NCBI GenBank assembly: GCA_963920765.1
Contig: OY987247.1
Coordinates: 12,496,471 to 12,560,470, forward strand
Length of the DNA: 64,000 nucleotides
Reading direction: 5' to 3'
From: Ulota crispa
Taxonomy: Eukaryota; Streptophyta; Bryopsida; Orthotrichales; Orthotrichaceae
Shown: piece after piece, positions 44,656 to 55,886 of the stretch
Layout of the letters: each line of letters begins with the position of its first letter
Numbering within the stretch: the stretch's first letter is position 1
The notes under the pieces: generated by a model
Databases searched by the model: none
What the model saw: only the letters and a program-made list of their open reading frames with translations
What the model was told of the DNA's origin: nothing
Made by a program: the position numbers and the translations under genes

Positions 44656-47600
44656 TTACATGGTCTCTTCGTCCTTGGCAGCTACCACGAGCTTCTTCAA
44701 AATGGCCTCCGTTGAGAAATGTGCGTTCTCCACGGCCTTGGACACTTTGGTCCACCTCTCGCCATGCCGAGGCTCGGCAGCGGCGCACCTCTGCAACACG
44801 TCGTGCTGCACATCCTCGCCCGAGTGCTGAAGCTCGAACTTGTACAACTGAGCCCAGAAGTCTCCAATATCAGGACTCAAGGTCACAGCCCGGTTCAGCC
44901 AACTCCTCGCCTTGTCCACCTTCCGGTCCTGCCAAAACAGCTTCGCCACTGTCGCAATGACAAAGGAATCCTGGTCACACCGTTTCAACGCGTCCACGCT
45001 CTTGGACTTCCGTTGCGGACGAGGAGCCATGTCGATGGCTTCTGCCCACAGGCGTCCGCTTGAAGGGCAGTCCTGCAACGCCTTCGCCATCAATGACTCC
45101 GCCTCCTTCTTGTTCCCAGCATGCGCCTCCACGCGAATGGCGGCCAGCCACAACTCCGGATTGTGGGTGTTCTTCAACCTCGCCTTGTTGAGCACCGCGC
45201 GTGCTTTGCTCAACCCTCCCACCTTCTCCTCCAAAGCGGCGGCGGACAGCCAAAGCGGCGTGCTGTGAGGACAGTTCCTCAACGCCTTCTCGTATGTTTC
45301 GCGCACGGCTTCCAAATTCCCACCTCGCTCCTGCAGCTGCCCGAGCATCAACCACAGCTTGTGGAACTGCGGAAACCTCTCGAGCCCTTCCTCCAACAAC
45401 TCCCTCTCCTTCTCCACATTCCCAATCTCACGCTCCACGATAGCGGACTTCATCCACACGCGCTCCGTGCCTCCTCTCTCGCGCGCCTTTGCCAACAACA
45501 TACGAGCCCTCTCAGGTTCGTGGTTCTCGAACTCCAGCTTGAACGCGGCCAACCAAATCTCCTCCGAGTTCGGAATCGCAGCGTACGCCTCCTGCAGGAT
45601 GGCGCGCGCAGATGGAACGTCACCAGCCAGCCACTTCTCCTTGGCACCCATCAGCCACAACACTTCCGCTTGAGGGCAATACCCCACGGCCTTCTTCAGC
45701 ATGGCGTCCAGCGACTCGCGCGTCCCGTGGCTCTTCTCCAACTGCGCAGCTCGCAACCACACGCTCTTCTTCCCAGGGAACGACGTCAAAGCGTGAGCGT
45801 AGATTGCACGGGCTGTTTCCACGGAGCCGCGTTTCTTGCACTCGTCCGCATCTGCCACCCACGTTCTCTTCCTGTCCTCCTCTTCCACGCCGATGCCAAT
45901 GGTGGAGTTGATGATGGCCTGACAAGTCACCACTGACCCCGCGCGCTCCGCTGCTTCAGCCTCCTTCATCCACGCCTCTCTATCGATAGACACGTTGTCC
46001 CGTTGCAGCGTCCGGATAGCTCTGTCAATGATTCGTGCCACCATGGTCATGTTCCTGTTCGCCTCTTCTAGCTTGGCAGCAGTGATCCAGATACTCATCT
46101 CCGTGGGTAACGTCTCACGCGCCTTGTTCAGAACACGCTTCGCATTGTCGTACGTCTCCAGGCGCGCCAAAGCCAGCCAAAGCTCCACGTGAAGAGGACA
46201 ACATTCCACCGCGCGAGACAACAGAATCCTCGCGTCGTCTTCTTTCGCAAGCTCCACCACTGCTTTCCATATTCTCACCGAGTCTGGAATATGCTCCAAC
46301 GCTTTCCGCAGCACACGCGACTTGCTGATATCATCACTCTCCAGCTTCGACGCTTGCATCCACAGCTTGACGGAATTCGGAATCGCCTTCACTCCCTGTG
46401 CCAGCACAGCTTTGGCGGTCTTCGGAGTCGCCAACCGGCATGCCTCCAGCCACACGTCCTCATTCTGAGGACACTCCTCGCACCCTTGCTGAATGAAGTT
46501 CCGTGCAGCTTGCAACTTTCCTGCCACTTCCTCCAATCTTGCAGTTGCAATCCAACCAGGGCCGTGCTTCGGATTGGTCTGAATCACAGACTTCAGCAAC
46601 AATCTCGCCTTCTTGATGTCTGATATCTCCGCATCACTATTGATCTTCATGCTCTTCAGATCCGTCAAGTACCCCTTGGGATCCACCACAGTCAAACCGG
46701 TTACAGAATCAGACAAACGATCCAGTTTCAAAGACAACACGGTGCCTCGTCCCTCTCCCACAGCCGTGAGATCCGTCACTGGAGTCTGCCCATACGGCGT
46801 CTCCACACCTGCAGCTCGTGACCGTGGATCCAACGCCGTTGCATGCTCGTGCTCCTGCTTTGCACGCTCAAACAAAGTGTCCGGTGGAGGCACAAAGCTC
46901 TCGAACCGCTTCTTCTTGTTGCGCAACGAGTAGTCTCCGATCTCTGGAATGCTGTCCCACTCACTCGCCGACAACGTCACAAGCTTCCTCTTCAAGTCGG
47001 CAAACTGTTCTGTAATTTTAGGGTTAGAAGCACGGTACTTCTCAATCTCCTTCTTCAGTCGTGCTTCTCGCCTGTCTTTCCGTCGAGAGTCCATGCGCTT
47101 ATCGATGTCCTCCCACACAGCATCCGCCTCCTTGTCGTCTTCGTCATACTCTCCAGATGCAAACAATCCCACGTCGTTCCCTTCAAACTCATCAAACTTT
47201 TGGTTCTCGTCATACCCTTTCTCCTCTGCTTCTTCTTCTTCTTCTTCTCCTCCTTTCCCCCTCCCACGACCAGCTCCAGTTGGCGCTGCTGCAGCACCTC
47301 CAATTGTGGTAGCAGTTCTGTCAGGCAGATCTGGTGCAGCTCTTGCAGGTCCGATATCAGACCGAGTGGTGAATCCGGTTGCACCACGTCCCAGTCCAGC
47401 CACATAATTTGCTGGCGGACGTATAGTTAAAAAATCTAATCGTGGCTTCGGTGCCACTGGAGCTTGCATCCCGCCCAGCAGTTTGCCTGTCATAACGAGA
47501 GTGGCACCGCTTGTAACGCCATAGCTCTCGAGCAGAGGCGCATCCTGTGTTAACTGTTTGTTCAGATACAAAATACCAAAGTGATGCGCGGGAATATGCT

Positions 47601-47709
47601 CTCGAGCCTCCACCGCCTCCTTGAGCGCTTGCACAGTCGTAGTAGTGGTCCCTTCCGGCAACGACAGAGAGAGCGTCCTCCCCGAGAGATTCCGTACGAA
47701 TAAATGCAT
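44656..47709 (-). CDS. PRP6/STABILIZED1 pre-mRNA-splicing factor
   Basis: 1,017 residues in a single exon, close to the length of Arabidopsis STA1. PRP6 is a U5 snRNP protein that bridges the U4/U6.U5 tri-snRNP in the nucleus. Arabidopsis STA1 is also needed for stress-gene mRNA processing. An N-terminal ubiquitin-like domain (residues 1-80) ends in LLGG. The PRP1_N domain (about 90-265) contains [20 protein letters not shown], an acidic stretch at about 155-195 and [14 protein letters not shown]. From about 350 to the C-terminus run HAT/TPR-type helical repeats rich in WL-AA--LE patterns ([39 protein letters not shown]). Start 47709 was chosen because the ubiquitin-like fold begins there. 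An in-frame ATG 69 bases upstream (47778) would add 23 non-conserved residues. Numerous antisense frames are shadows. It appears intact. Confidence 0.95.
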   Translation of the reverse strand: MHLFVRNLSGRTLSLSLPEGTTTTTVQALKEAVEAREHIPAHHFGILYLNKQLTQDAPLLESYGVTSGATLVMTGKLLGGMQAPVAPKPRLDFLTIRPPANYVAGLGRGATGFTTRSDIGPARAAPDLPDRTATTIGGAAAAPTGAGRGRGKGGEEEEEEAEEKGYDENQKFDEFEGNDVGLFASGEYDEDDKEADAVWEDIDKRMDSRRKDRREARLKKEIEKYRASNPKITEQFADLKRKLVTLSASEWDSIPEIGDYSLRNKKKRFESFVPPPDTLFERAKQEHEHATALDPRSRAAGVETPYGQTPVTDLTAVGEGRGTVLSLKLDRLSDSVTGLTVVDPKGYLTDLKSMKINSDAEISDIKKARLLLKSVIQTNPKHGPGWIATARLEEVAGKLQAARNFIQQGCEECPQNEDVWLEACRLATPKTAKAVLAQGVKAIPNSVKLWMQASKLESDDISKSRVLRKALEHIPDSVRIWKAVVELAKEDDARILLSRAVECCPLHVELWLALARLETYDNAKRVLNKARETLPTEMSIWITAAKLEEANRNMTMVARIIDRAIRTLQRDNVSIDREAWMKEAEAAERAGSVVTCQAIINSTIGIGVEEEDRKRTWVADADECKKRGSVETARAIYAHALTSFPGKKSVWLRAAQLEKSHGTRESLDAMLKKAVGYCPQAEVLWLMGAKEKWLAGDVPSARAILQEAYAAIPNSEEIWLAAFKLEFENHEPERARMLLAKARERGGTERVWMKSAIVEREIGNVEKERELLEEGLERFPQFHKLWLMLGQLQERGGNLEAVRETYEKALRNCPHSTPLWLSAAALEEKVGGLSKARAVLNKARLKNTHNPELWLAAIRVEAHAGNKKEAESLMAKALQDCPSSGRLWAEAIDMAPRPQRKSKSVDALKRCDQDSFVIATVAKLFWQDRKVDKARSWLNRAVTLSPDIGDFWAQLYKFELQHSGEDVQHDVLQRCAAAEPRHGERWTKVSKAVENAHFSTEAILKKLVVAAKDEETM

Positions 47710-47779
47710 TGTGGCAAACTGTCGCAACAACAAGAGCGAACTGTCAATACCAAAAACCCTAAATTCAACACAAATCACC

Positions 47780-48760
47780 TCAACAGAAAAGAATCTCTAC
47801 TCAGCAATTCCTTCAATCCTGAAGCACAAACGCCTCAGTGTCCATATAACAAGAACCTACGAAACCTCTCAAACCCTAAATGACAACTCTCGACTCAGCA
47901 ATTCCTTCAATCCTGAAACATAAACGCCTCAATTTCCAGATCACAAGAACCTCCAACACCTCTCAAACCTTAACCCTAAATGGCAACTCCACATCACACA
48001 AAAATAAAGAGTATTCTTCTCTTTCACTCTTCCTCTCGTTTCAACTCAATGCAGATTTAACTACAGCTTATCTTATCAGGCGGTCTCATAAAATTTCTTG
48101 AATTTTTTAAGCCCTAAAGAAGAACCGACTCTCTCGTCACGATACGCAAAACCTCTGAAAATCGACAAAAACGAATAACAAGAACCTCCGAAACCTCTCA
48201 AACCCTAAATGACAACTCCACAACACACAAAAAACGAGGTTTATTCTCTTTCACTCTTACTATTGTTTCAACTTAAATGCACAATCACCTAAAGCTTATC
48301 TAATCGAGCGGTTTCATACAATCTCTTGAAATTCTGAACTAAAAACCACGCAAACCTCTGAAAATCGCAAAAAAGGAGAATTTCTCTCTCCCTCTTTGTG
48401 CTGCAGATTCTCGATCAGCTTGAAGGTTGAATTCACAAACGGCACGTTTGCCTCACGGCGAACATCAAGCTCCAGCAATGGCTACAGAAGGAATCCTCCG
48501 AATGACTCCAAAATGAAAACCCTAAACCCCTACAGGAAATCTTTACGTCGTCGTCTAATGGAAAAAGAGAAATTTCTAGAAGGCCGAGTATGGAGAAATC
48601 CAAAGAATTCTTACCTTTTACAAACGAGAACTGTCACGAGCTTGCGCGTCACTCCATCACGTTTGCACCGATTCTGCGAGCGGGCTTTCTCCTCAAAGAA
48701 ACACAATCTTCGCGTTCGTGAAGCCTTGGGCTTAAAATGGCTGATTGGATGAAATATTAC
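47780..48760 (-). promoter_or_regulatory. PRP6 upstream region with repeated leader segments
   Basis: On the plus strand, blocks built from AGCAATTCCTTCAATCCTGA, AAACGCCTCA, AACCTCTCAAACCCTAAATG and ACAACTC recur at about 47800, 47895 and 48175. This gives two to three partial tandem copies just ahead of the gene. On the minus strand GATTTTCAGAGG occurs twice (near 48155 and 48360) and resembles a splice acceptor, so a leader intron is possible. No core promoter is assigned. Confidence 0.45.
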
Positions 48761-48815
48761 CGTTGGGATGAAACAGCATGATTGGGATCATGTAAATGGG
48801 ATGAAATAGCCAGAT

Positions 48816-49036
48816 TTGGATGAAATAATGTATTTAGGATGAAATAATGTATTTAGGATGAAATAATGTATTTAGGATGAAATAATGTATTTAGGATGAA
48901 ATAATGTATTTAGGATGAAATAATGTATTTAGGATGAAATAATGTATTTAGGATGAAATAATGTATTTAGGATGAAATAATGTATTTAGGATGAAATAAT
49001 GTATTTAGGATGAAATAATGTATTTAGGATGAAATA
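48816..49036. repeat. Perfect 19-bp satellite, 11 units
   Basis: GATGAAATAATGTATTTAG is repeated about 11 times without visible change. Diverged GGATGAAAT-containing units flank it on both sides (48750-48815 and 49037-49110). There are no spacers, so it is not CRISPR-like. Its homogeneity implies recent expansion. Confidence 0.95.
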
Positions 49037-49196
49037 GCGTGATTTGTATGAAATACCGGTAGTGTGATTGGGAGTGATTGGGATGAAATGCCGTGACTAG
49101 GATGAAATAGTACTGTCTTCTGTATCACACTGCTCATGCGCCCTTAGAGGTGGGACCATCAAAGTTCGAAACAAGGAATATTTTATGTAGTGACTT

Positions 49197-49322
49197 AAAG
49201 GTATGTTCACACTTAGTGTTACGAGGGATATTAGTAATATAAATGCAATCTAAGTGTGTGCAAATGCATCTAATTCTCCTTTGTTATTATCACTTTCAAT
49301 ATTGAGTGTGAATAAACCCTTA
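49197..49322. mobile_element. Short MITE (ATGTTCACA family)
   Basis: Runs from AAGGTATGTTCACACTTAGT to ATTGAGTGTGAATAAACCCTT (approximately inverted ends). Relatives are at 34227-34370 and 36095-36207. Confidence 0.5.
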
Positions 49323-49906
49323 TATGTATTAGAGCAAAAAAAAAAAAGATTTTGTTTTGAGGTTGTTTTTCAATTTTGATTCCACTCATTTACATTTATA
49401 TGTGTATTACAAGTGATTGGTAGTAATTTTTTTTGCCAAGAATTTATCAATTCTACATAGGATACACTAGATATCTAAGTATATGAAGAGGTATAATGCA
49501 TAATTTGGAGGAGCAATCAAATGATGGTTTTGGAAAAAGTTGTATAATATGTTTCAAAGATTGTATATATTCATACATTTAAGTTTATTGTTGCATTTAT
49601 TAATAGTTTTCAGCTAAGATTATTTGACAATTAGTTCAAGCATTAAATGTGTTTGTTTATCCAAAATGTTGGGGTTTTCAATGATTGATTGGTTATGGTC
49701 TTACTTAGGATGCTTTCAAGATTTCAATTTTTAACCTTTAGACCATTGAAGTACTTTGTAATAAAAAATGTCACAGTTTTTTTGCTTTATTGTAAATGAA
49801 GATCTGCCCAATTGTACGTTAGACAAGCTAGATTGGGATTATTGGTTTGGTTTAAATTCAAATTTAGGACTTCATTCCTCCAACACCAAGCTATTGGTAG
49901 TATATA

Positions 49907-50134
49907 AGGTAGTGTGCTCTAATTGCGCTCATGCTCTAATTGCGTTCAGCTCTAGGAACGAGAGACATTTTAGATGAAATATCTATGACCGCCATTGATG
50001 AGTTAGGTAGGCTTAGCATATTTGCTAAGCCTACCTAATTCATCAATGGCGGTCATAGATATTTCATCTAAAATGTCTCTTGTTCCTAGAGCCAAACTCA
50101 ATTAGAGCATGAGCGCAATTAGAGCACACTACCT
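49907..50134. mobile_element. AGGTAG-end foldback MITE (228-bp hairpin)
   Basis: Two arms of about 110 bp, nearly identical inverted copies, run from AGGTAGTGTGCTCTAATTG to its complement and meet at GCTTAGCATATTTGCTAAGC. Flanked by TA (49905-49906 and 50135-50136). It shares the AGGTAG terminus and TA target with the elements at 12838, 16563 and 26590. Confidence 0.85.
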
Positions 50135-50154
50135 TATGCTCCTACCATGTTAGC

Positions 50155-50360
50155 TCGGGGAGTGCACTATACATGGTTTTGGTGGGTAACGTGCGTGCAA
50201 GGCCCTATAAGTAAGAGGCTATGTAGGTAAAAAAATTGATTTCTATAGGGCTATCTTTACCTAAATTTCTAAATTGAAGGAATTTCATGTACCCTAACCT
50301 TCATTTAAAAAAAGTTATTGCCATTGTCTTGTATACCCTATGTTCATTATAAATACAAAA
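50155..50360. repeat. Dispersed repeat, inverted relative of 30700-30930
   Basis: Shares GTGCACTATACA, GGTAACGTGCGTGCAAGG, GGCTATGTAGGTAAA and the TTCATTATAAATAC block with 30700-30930 in opposite orientation. Unclassified. Confidence 0.6.
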
Positions 50361-51289
50361 TGACAAATAAAAAGAAGAAAAAGAAAAGATTGTTTATCAC
50401 TAAAACTCAATTTATGAAACTACACTTGCAAATAATGTTGTACAAAGTAAGAGTGATTTGTATATTGCTCTTGTAACCAATTTTTGGTTGCTATCATAGA
50501 GTATATCCAATGAATGTGTAGATCCCAACTAAAGTTATTGTGGAGGAAAATCAAGAAATATTGCTACTAGAAACAAAACATTTGACTAATTTCATAGTAT
50601 GTCCAATGAGAACTGCAACATGATAGTGAGCATGTAGAAAGAACTACCACATTTACATGTAGACTTTGTGTAGGGTTTGTTAACATTAACTAAAAACTAA
50701 TGAAACAAAAAATCACTTCAAACACAAAGTCTCAGCAAACTTAGCATACTTTGAACCATGCTTTTTTATAACACAAAGCCCATAAAATAGGTTATTTACA
50801 AGTGAAGAACACAGGCATACACTAGAAGAAAATGTGCAAACTAAGACTCTATAAACGACTCATTTTTGAGTCACTTAGGATACAAACAACTCTTTTACGA
50901 CTATACAACTATGCAGTCATGTCCCAGTTCTAGAAAACCTATTGTTTAGGACATTCCAGCAATACGATAGTTCTCATCCGTCTAACACAACTAACACAGT
51001 ATTAACTTCTCTATCAGATTTTTTTTTCCAGTGGATCATCAAATAAGTGCCCGGATAAATACTAGATTCTTTACTCACATACGACTATTCATGGATACGG
51101 TTACAACTGCAATACAATTTGTAGTAGGGCCCACTTTCTTCCAGTTGTTCTCATCCTATTTATTGAGAGCAACTTTATGGACATTTATTAACAATTATTT
51201 TGTCCCTAAATTACATAATGATAGTTATAGTTGAGTTGTAGGTTAGTCAAATTTCAATTGTGTAAGTCATTTATGGGAGTACTTTGAGT
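50361..51289. other. Gene-free; possible CACTA-like end at 50820
   Basis: CACTAGAAGAAAATGTGC at 50820 resembles a CACTA 5' terminus. It is followed by ACGACTCA- and GAGTCACT-type words in both orientations. No matching 3' terminus was found, so it is recorded only as a possibility. Nothing else is recognised. Confidence 0.25.
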
Positions 51290-51525
51290 TGTATTAGTGT
51301 AATTTTGTAGTTGTTATTGAATTGTGGTTGAGTCGTAATTGAGAGGCCATTGAGTTGTAGTTGAGCCGTGGTTGAGCCGTGGTTGAGTCGTGGTTGAGTT
51401 GTGGTTGAGTCGTGGTTGAATCGTGATTGAGTTGTAGTTGAGTTGTGGTTGAGTTGTAATTGAATCATAGTTGAGTTGTGGTTGAGACGTGGTTGAATCG
51501 TAGCTGAGTCGTAGCTTAGTGGTTA
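51290..51525. repeat. 11-bp GTTGAGTCGTG array
   Basis: Tandem units GTTGAGTCGTG and GTTGAGTTGTG or GTTGAATCGTG run through about 51310-51515. Looser relatives with CATAGTTTAGT and AGTCATA motifs continue to about 51900. The minus-strand frame (Asn/Thr/Gln/His-rich) follows the repeat and is not called. Confidence 0.85.
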
Positions 51526-53675
51526 CCTAAGCATCATACAGTCGTATGGTAGTTTTTGTTCAATCATAGCATAGTGATAATCTAGTATCCACAAAGTCAT
51601 GGCATAGTCATAGTGCTATCATAGTTTAGTTGTTAATTAGATACTGCAAAATCATATAGTGATGATCAATTGGTCATGCTATAGTACTACCTCAGTGGCC
51701 ACTAAGTCATACTAGAGTCACATTTTATTGGTCAATGAGTAACAATAAAATTATAATTTATTGGACAAGTAGTTATTGCAGAAGAGATTTTGTAGTTACA
51801 AATTCATGGCATAGTAGTAACGTACTGAACACTAAGTAATATGAGAGTCATGCAGTTGTACTAGTTCCTGAAAAGACCCTATTTGCTACAAACATATCTT
51901 ACTTGCCATTGAGTCCTACTAGAGTTGTATCTTTCTAGTATCTGAGTTCAATCACACTTCACATGAAATCCAGGAGTTGCCACCTAGTTGTCATCTAGTC
52001 ATCACTTACTCCATAATTAATACACACAATTACTTCAAAGTATGTATCAATTGTATACACCAGAACAAAAAGCTTCATATATATTAGAAACTCGTGGTGC
52101 ATCTACTAATTATTTAGCAATCACAGATTATAACACATTGTCTTTTGTATCCACTCAACATCATGTGCATACGCTTGCAATTCCATATAGATAATTAAAA
52201 CAAAACATCAAACTTAGTTACAATGTGGTATTGCTCAGAGACAAAAAACCATAATAAGTGTGCGAAATGAACAAATTTGCAAAGAACATAAAGCCAACAA
52301 ATCCAAAGACGAGCACGAAGCCAACAAACTTTCACAAGTACAGGGTGCAAGCAAACCTGAGAAGAGCACAGAGCGCGTAAACTTGAGAAAAGCGTGGAGC
52401 AAACAAACTTAAGAAGATTGCAATGCAAACGAACATGAGCGGAGCAAACAAACATGAGAAGAGTATAGAGCCAACAAACTTTGACAAATGCACAATGTCA
52501 ACAAACCCTCAAAAGAGCACAGAGCTAGCAGACGAAGTCTGCGGAGCTAAACCCTAAATTCAAAGGTGGCGGCCACATCTTCACCCTACAAACTACCAAC
52601 CCTAATCTCAAAATGAAGGGTCTAAACTGACTCTAAAACTAAAACTTGATTTTAGAAGTGATTGCTATTAAAACTTAAATAATTTGTTTTTGGCAAATTT
52701 AACATAAAAAATGTGTCTAAAATACATATTTATCTCAAAATGGACTATTTATATGCTAAAATCCAAATTGTAAAGCATTTGTAACAAGTTTTTTGCAAAT
52801 TTTAAAATTTTAATTTCTAATATTGGAATGTGTTAATTTTCTTTTTTAAAACAAATCATATCTTTTTTATTTCTGTCTATCTTCAAAAAAAAATATGAAT
52901 TTTTTATTATTATTATGAAACATAAAATTTTAAGCTTTCAAAGAGCTTTAATAGTAGCTTTTTAATTGTTGTTAATAATTGTAATAATAATAATTGAATT
53001 TATGACTCAAATATAACTAAGCTACAACTAGCACATGCTTGGAGAATATTATAATGATCTCACTACGACTCACGTAAACCCAAAATACGACTAAAGTTCC
53101 GCTAAACCTATGGTTTAGTAAGCTAGCAAAAACACACCCCTTTTAAATAGTTGGTTGGAATTGGAGTAGGAAGAGCATGACATTTCTTGTTTTGTAAACA
53201 TTCTCTAGTAGGTGCTATTGAATTGTCCGCCGAATAGGATTTATTAGCATGTGTAAGGTATTAGTAAACATTTGGTTATTGGCACTTTATATAATGCACT
53301 TATTACTAACATTGATGAGATGAGCTAGTCCGGACATTTTAAACAACTCAAGAGAATGGGTTAAAAAGAATAAGAACAAGCAATAAATGATTGGACTAGA
53401 ACAACTACATAACAAGTACACAATAATTGTAGCAGTAACTGAGTCAGTTTGTAGTCGCTTAGTAGTCGGTGTATTGTCTTGTAATTGTTGTTTAGCCAAT
53501 GTAAAGTGAGAACTTAGCCTTGTAGTTGTTGTGTAATTGATATCAAGTCAATTTACAATTGAGTAGTTGTTTAGCAGTGGCAATAATCTAGTTGTTTTCA
53601 TGACCAAATTTGAAGATAAAACCTTCAAATATGTATCACAAGTGGCAAGATAGTTCAATTGAGAAGAAGAAACGC
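51526..53675. repeat. Gene-free; degenerate repeats
   Basis: 52255-52530 is a degenerate array of about 27-33-bp units around CAAACAAACTTGAGAAGAGC and ACAGAGC. The rest, including an AT-rich stretch 52650-53000 and GTAGTYGTT-rich sequence near 53400-53570, has no supported gene. Confidence 0.5.
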
Positions 53676-55836
53676 TGTCCTGATGGACTTCCCTCCATCA
53701 TGTAAATACTTGTTATTTCTTTATATTTGTGTTGATTTCAATAAATCAACAGTTGAGGCAAAAGGGGTGGTCGTGGTGAGGACCACGGTTTGGTGACAAC
53801 GCAGCGGCCATAGATTCCAATGCGCTGCGCCGTCTTGTCACATGCACAGCTCAGGGGGGTAGGTAGCGGGTTGGCTGGGCCAATTTCCTGCCTCACTAGC
53901 TGCCAAGCCGTGAGCCGCCATCACCGCTCGACGAGTTCGATGGGATTCGAACCCGGACCGGCGGGCGGCCAGAGACGATCGCTTTTCCAGCCAACCAAGT
54001 CCACGACTTGGCAACTGAAGACAAGCGTTTGACGCTATTATATGCTCGCAAGAGCACGTGGCCATTTTACGATGGTGTTTATTTTGTAATTTAATCATTT
54101 TCATATGTTTATCTAGAGATTTTGGAAGGCTCATATATTTTGCCTTTGTTTGAATAAAAATACTAAGGATTTAGAAGTCAATGGGAAAGGTGTGAAAGGA
54201 AAAGGGTTTTGGCATCTATGGTGGGGTTAGGATAAGGAGGAGCATGGGCTGATGTGCCCCACCTCCCTACCTTAGATAGGGTCGAAATTGTGGAGGAAAG
54301 ATCCCTTAGTTGTTGGAAGTTAGTGTATGAGGGTTGGTGGGAAGAAAAAAAAAAATCCCGAAACTTGGAGAGGAGATTTTTTTCTGTGTATACATGATTT
54401 TGAATTGAAATTTGAGGAGGTTGTTCCTTGTGTGATTACCTTTCCAAAATGAGTTTGCAAGTTTGATTTGGAGTTGTGATGCAAAGGTTATGAGTGTTTG
54501 AATTTTGGAGTCAAAAAGCCAAACTATGAAGAAAGGCTGAGACTTCGACAAGCCATAACTTATGATCTGTATATCATTTTGCAACAAGATTTGGAGAGAG
54601 TGTTTATCTTGTTATTGGCTTTCTAGAAAGTCTTTAAACTTGAAGTTTGAAGCTTGGACGAGAAAGTTATGGAAGTGTGAAGGTTTGGAGGTGGCTGCCC
54701 TTTTGTTAGGAGAAAGCCGAGATTTTGAAGAGCTACAACTTTTGGACAGTATGAGATTTTCTTCTCAAAATTTTAGGAGTGATAGTTTGTTGTCATAGCT
54801 TTTCAAATTGTCTTTAATCATTTCATTTGGAGTTTTATTGAAGAAGTTATAGTGGGTAGAAGTTGCGGGTTTGGGTGCTCTCTAAAAAATTGAGACCCAC
54901 ACTTTGATTGACTAGAGCTTTCGGACAAAGTTTTGTTTTGAAGTGCAAATTTTATGGATTGAAGCCAGTGATATCATCTTTCTAAATTGATATCACGTTT
55001 CTATGGGTGATGTATAGAACAAAAGTTATAGAGGTTTTTAGAGGCAGTGTTTAGTTTGTAAAGAGGAAGAAGAGCCTCTACTTTGAACTTGCATAACTTT
55101 TGGACAGTATCTTAGATTGAGTTGAAATTTAGAGGGATGTTAGAAGGTTAGGAGAGCTTTTCAAATTGCTATTACACTTAGCATTTGAATCTTTGAGCCA
55201 TCTGTGGCATTAGATAGAAGGTTGCTGCCTTTTCTAGGACTTGTTATTTGTGATTTTCCCCATTGTTTTTATTAAAACATGAAGACTTGAAGACTTGAAG
55301 ACATGAAGATTTGAAGATCTGAAGATATGAAGATTTCAAGAGGAATGTTTTGGGTTTATTTTTTTATGTATGTGTGGGATGTGGCTTTGTTATTCCTAGC
55401 CGGTTTTGGAGGCTCGTTTGTCAATTCATTTCCATTCTGTTTTGTAAACCTTGTTGCGGGCAGTTTGGGTTAAACCAAACTTAACCCCATTTATTGTCGT
55501 GGTGACGAAGTGGGATTGATCACCCACATGGTCGAGACTTGCTCTGTTCTCACGATCTGGAGTTTTGGCCAGCAGATCGTGAATTTGATTTTAGGATCCC
55601 GTCATACGGACGGCAGCTCGTGTCTGCTGTCCCGATCTACCCGTCCCGTATCCAGTGGGCTCTTATCCCTACCTTGACCCTTATACCCTTAGAGCCAGCC
55701 ACAGGATAGGCCAACGGAAGACTGAAGACTAAAGATTTGAAGAGAAGATCAAGATTGACAACGTTTTCAGTCGGCAACGCACGATCGCAGCAAGACACCC
55801 TGCGTGTTCCCAAGGCGCGCTCCTCTCAACCCGACA
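53676..55836 (+). repeat. 5' LTR
   Basis: About 2.16 kb from TGTCCTGATGG to CAACCCGACA, the last CA before the primer-binding site (end inferred). The interior contains about four degenerate tandem units of about 179 bp (54480-55240). Markers are AGTTATRGWRGTG at about 54487, 54663, 54842 and 55021, and ACTTTTGGACAGTAT near 54737 and 55095. A TGAAGAYWT repeat is at 55279-55343. A tRNA-like B box is on the minus strand at 53942-53954. Confidence 0.85.
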
Positions 55837-55838
55837 TT

Positions 55839-55856
55839 TGGTGCTTCCACTGAGAG
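55839..55856 (+). other. Putative tRNA primer-binding site
   Basis: TGGTGCTTCCACTGAGAG lies two bases after the inferred LTR end. It begins TGG, complementary to the CCA end of a tRNA, and the placement is as expected. The priming tRNA was not identified. Confidence 0.6.
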
Positions 55857-55886
55857 AGCTTTGGGGCGATTATTGCGTTTGTTGAT

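Noticed and set aside
45121-45936. 271-residue plus-strand open frame and other long antisense frames
   Set aside because: Shadows of the conserved PRP6 coding strand. Their translations show no family features.
48816-49036. Regular direct repeats as a CRISPR array
   Set aside because: Units abut without spacers and the genome is eukaryotic.
53838-54134. 98-residue minus-strand frame found in both LTRs
   Set aside because: Repeated because of the LTRs. Overlaps the tRNA-like antisense block and has no recognisable domain.
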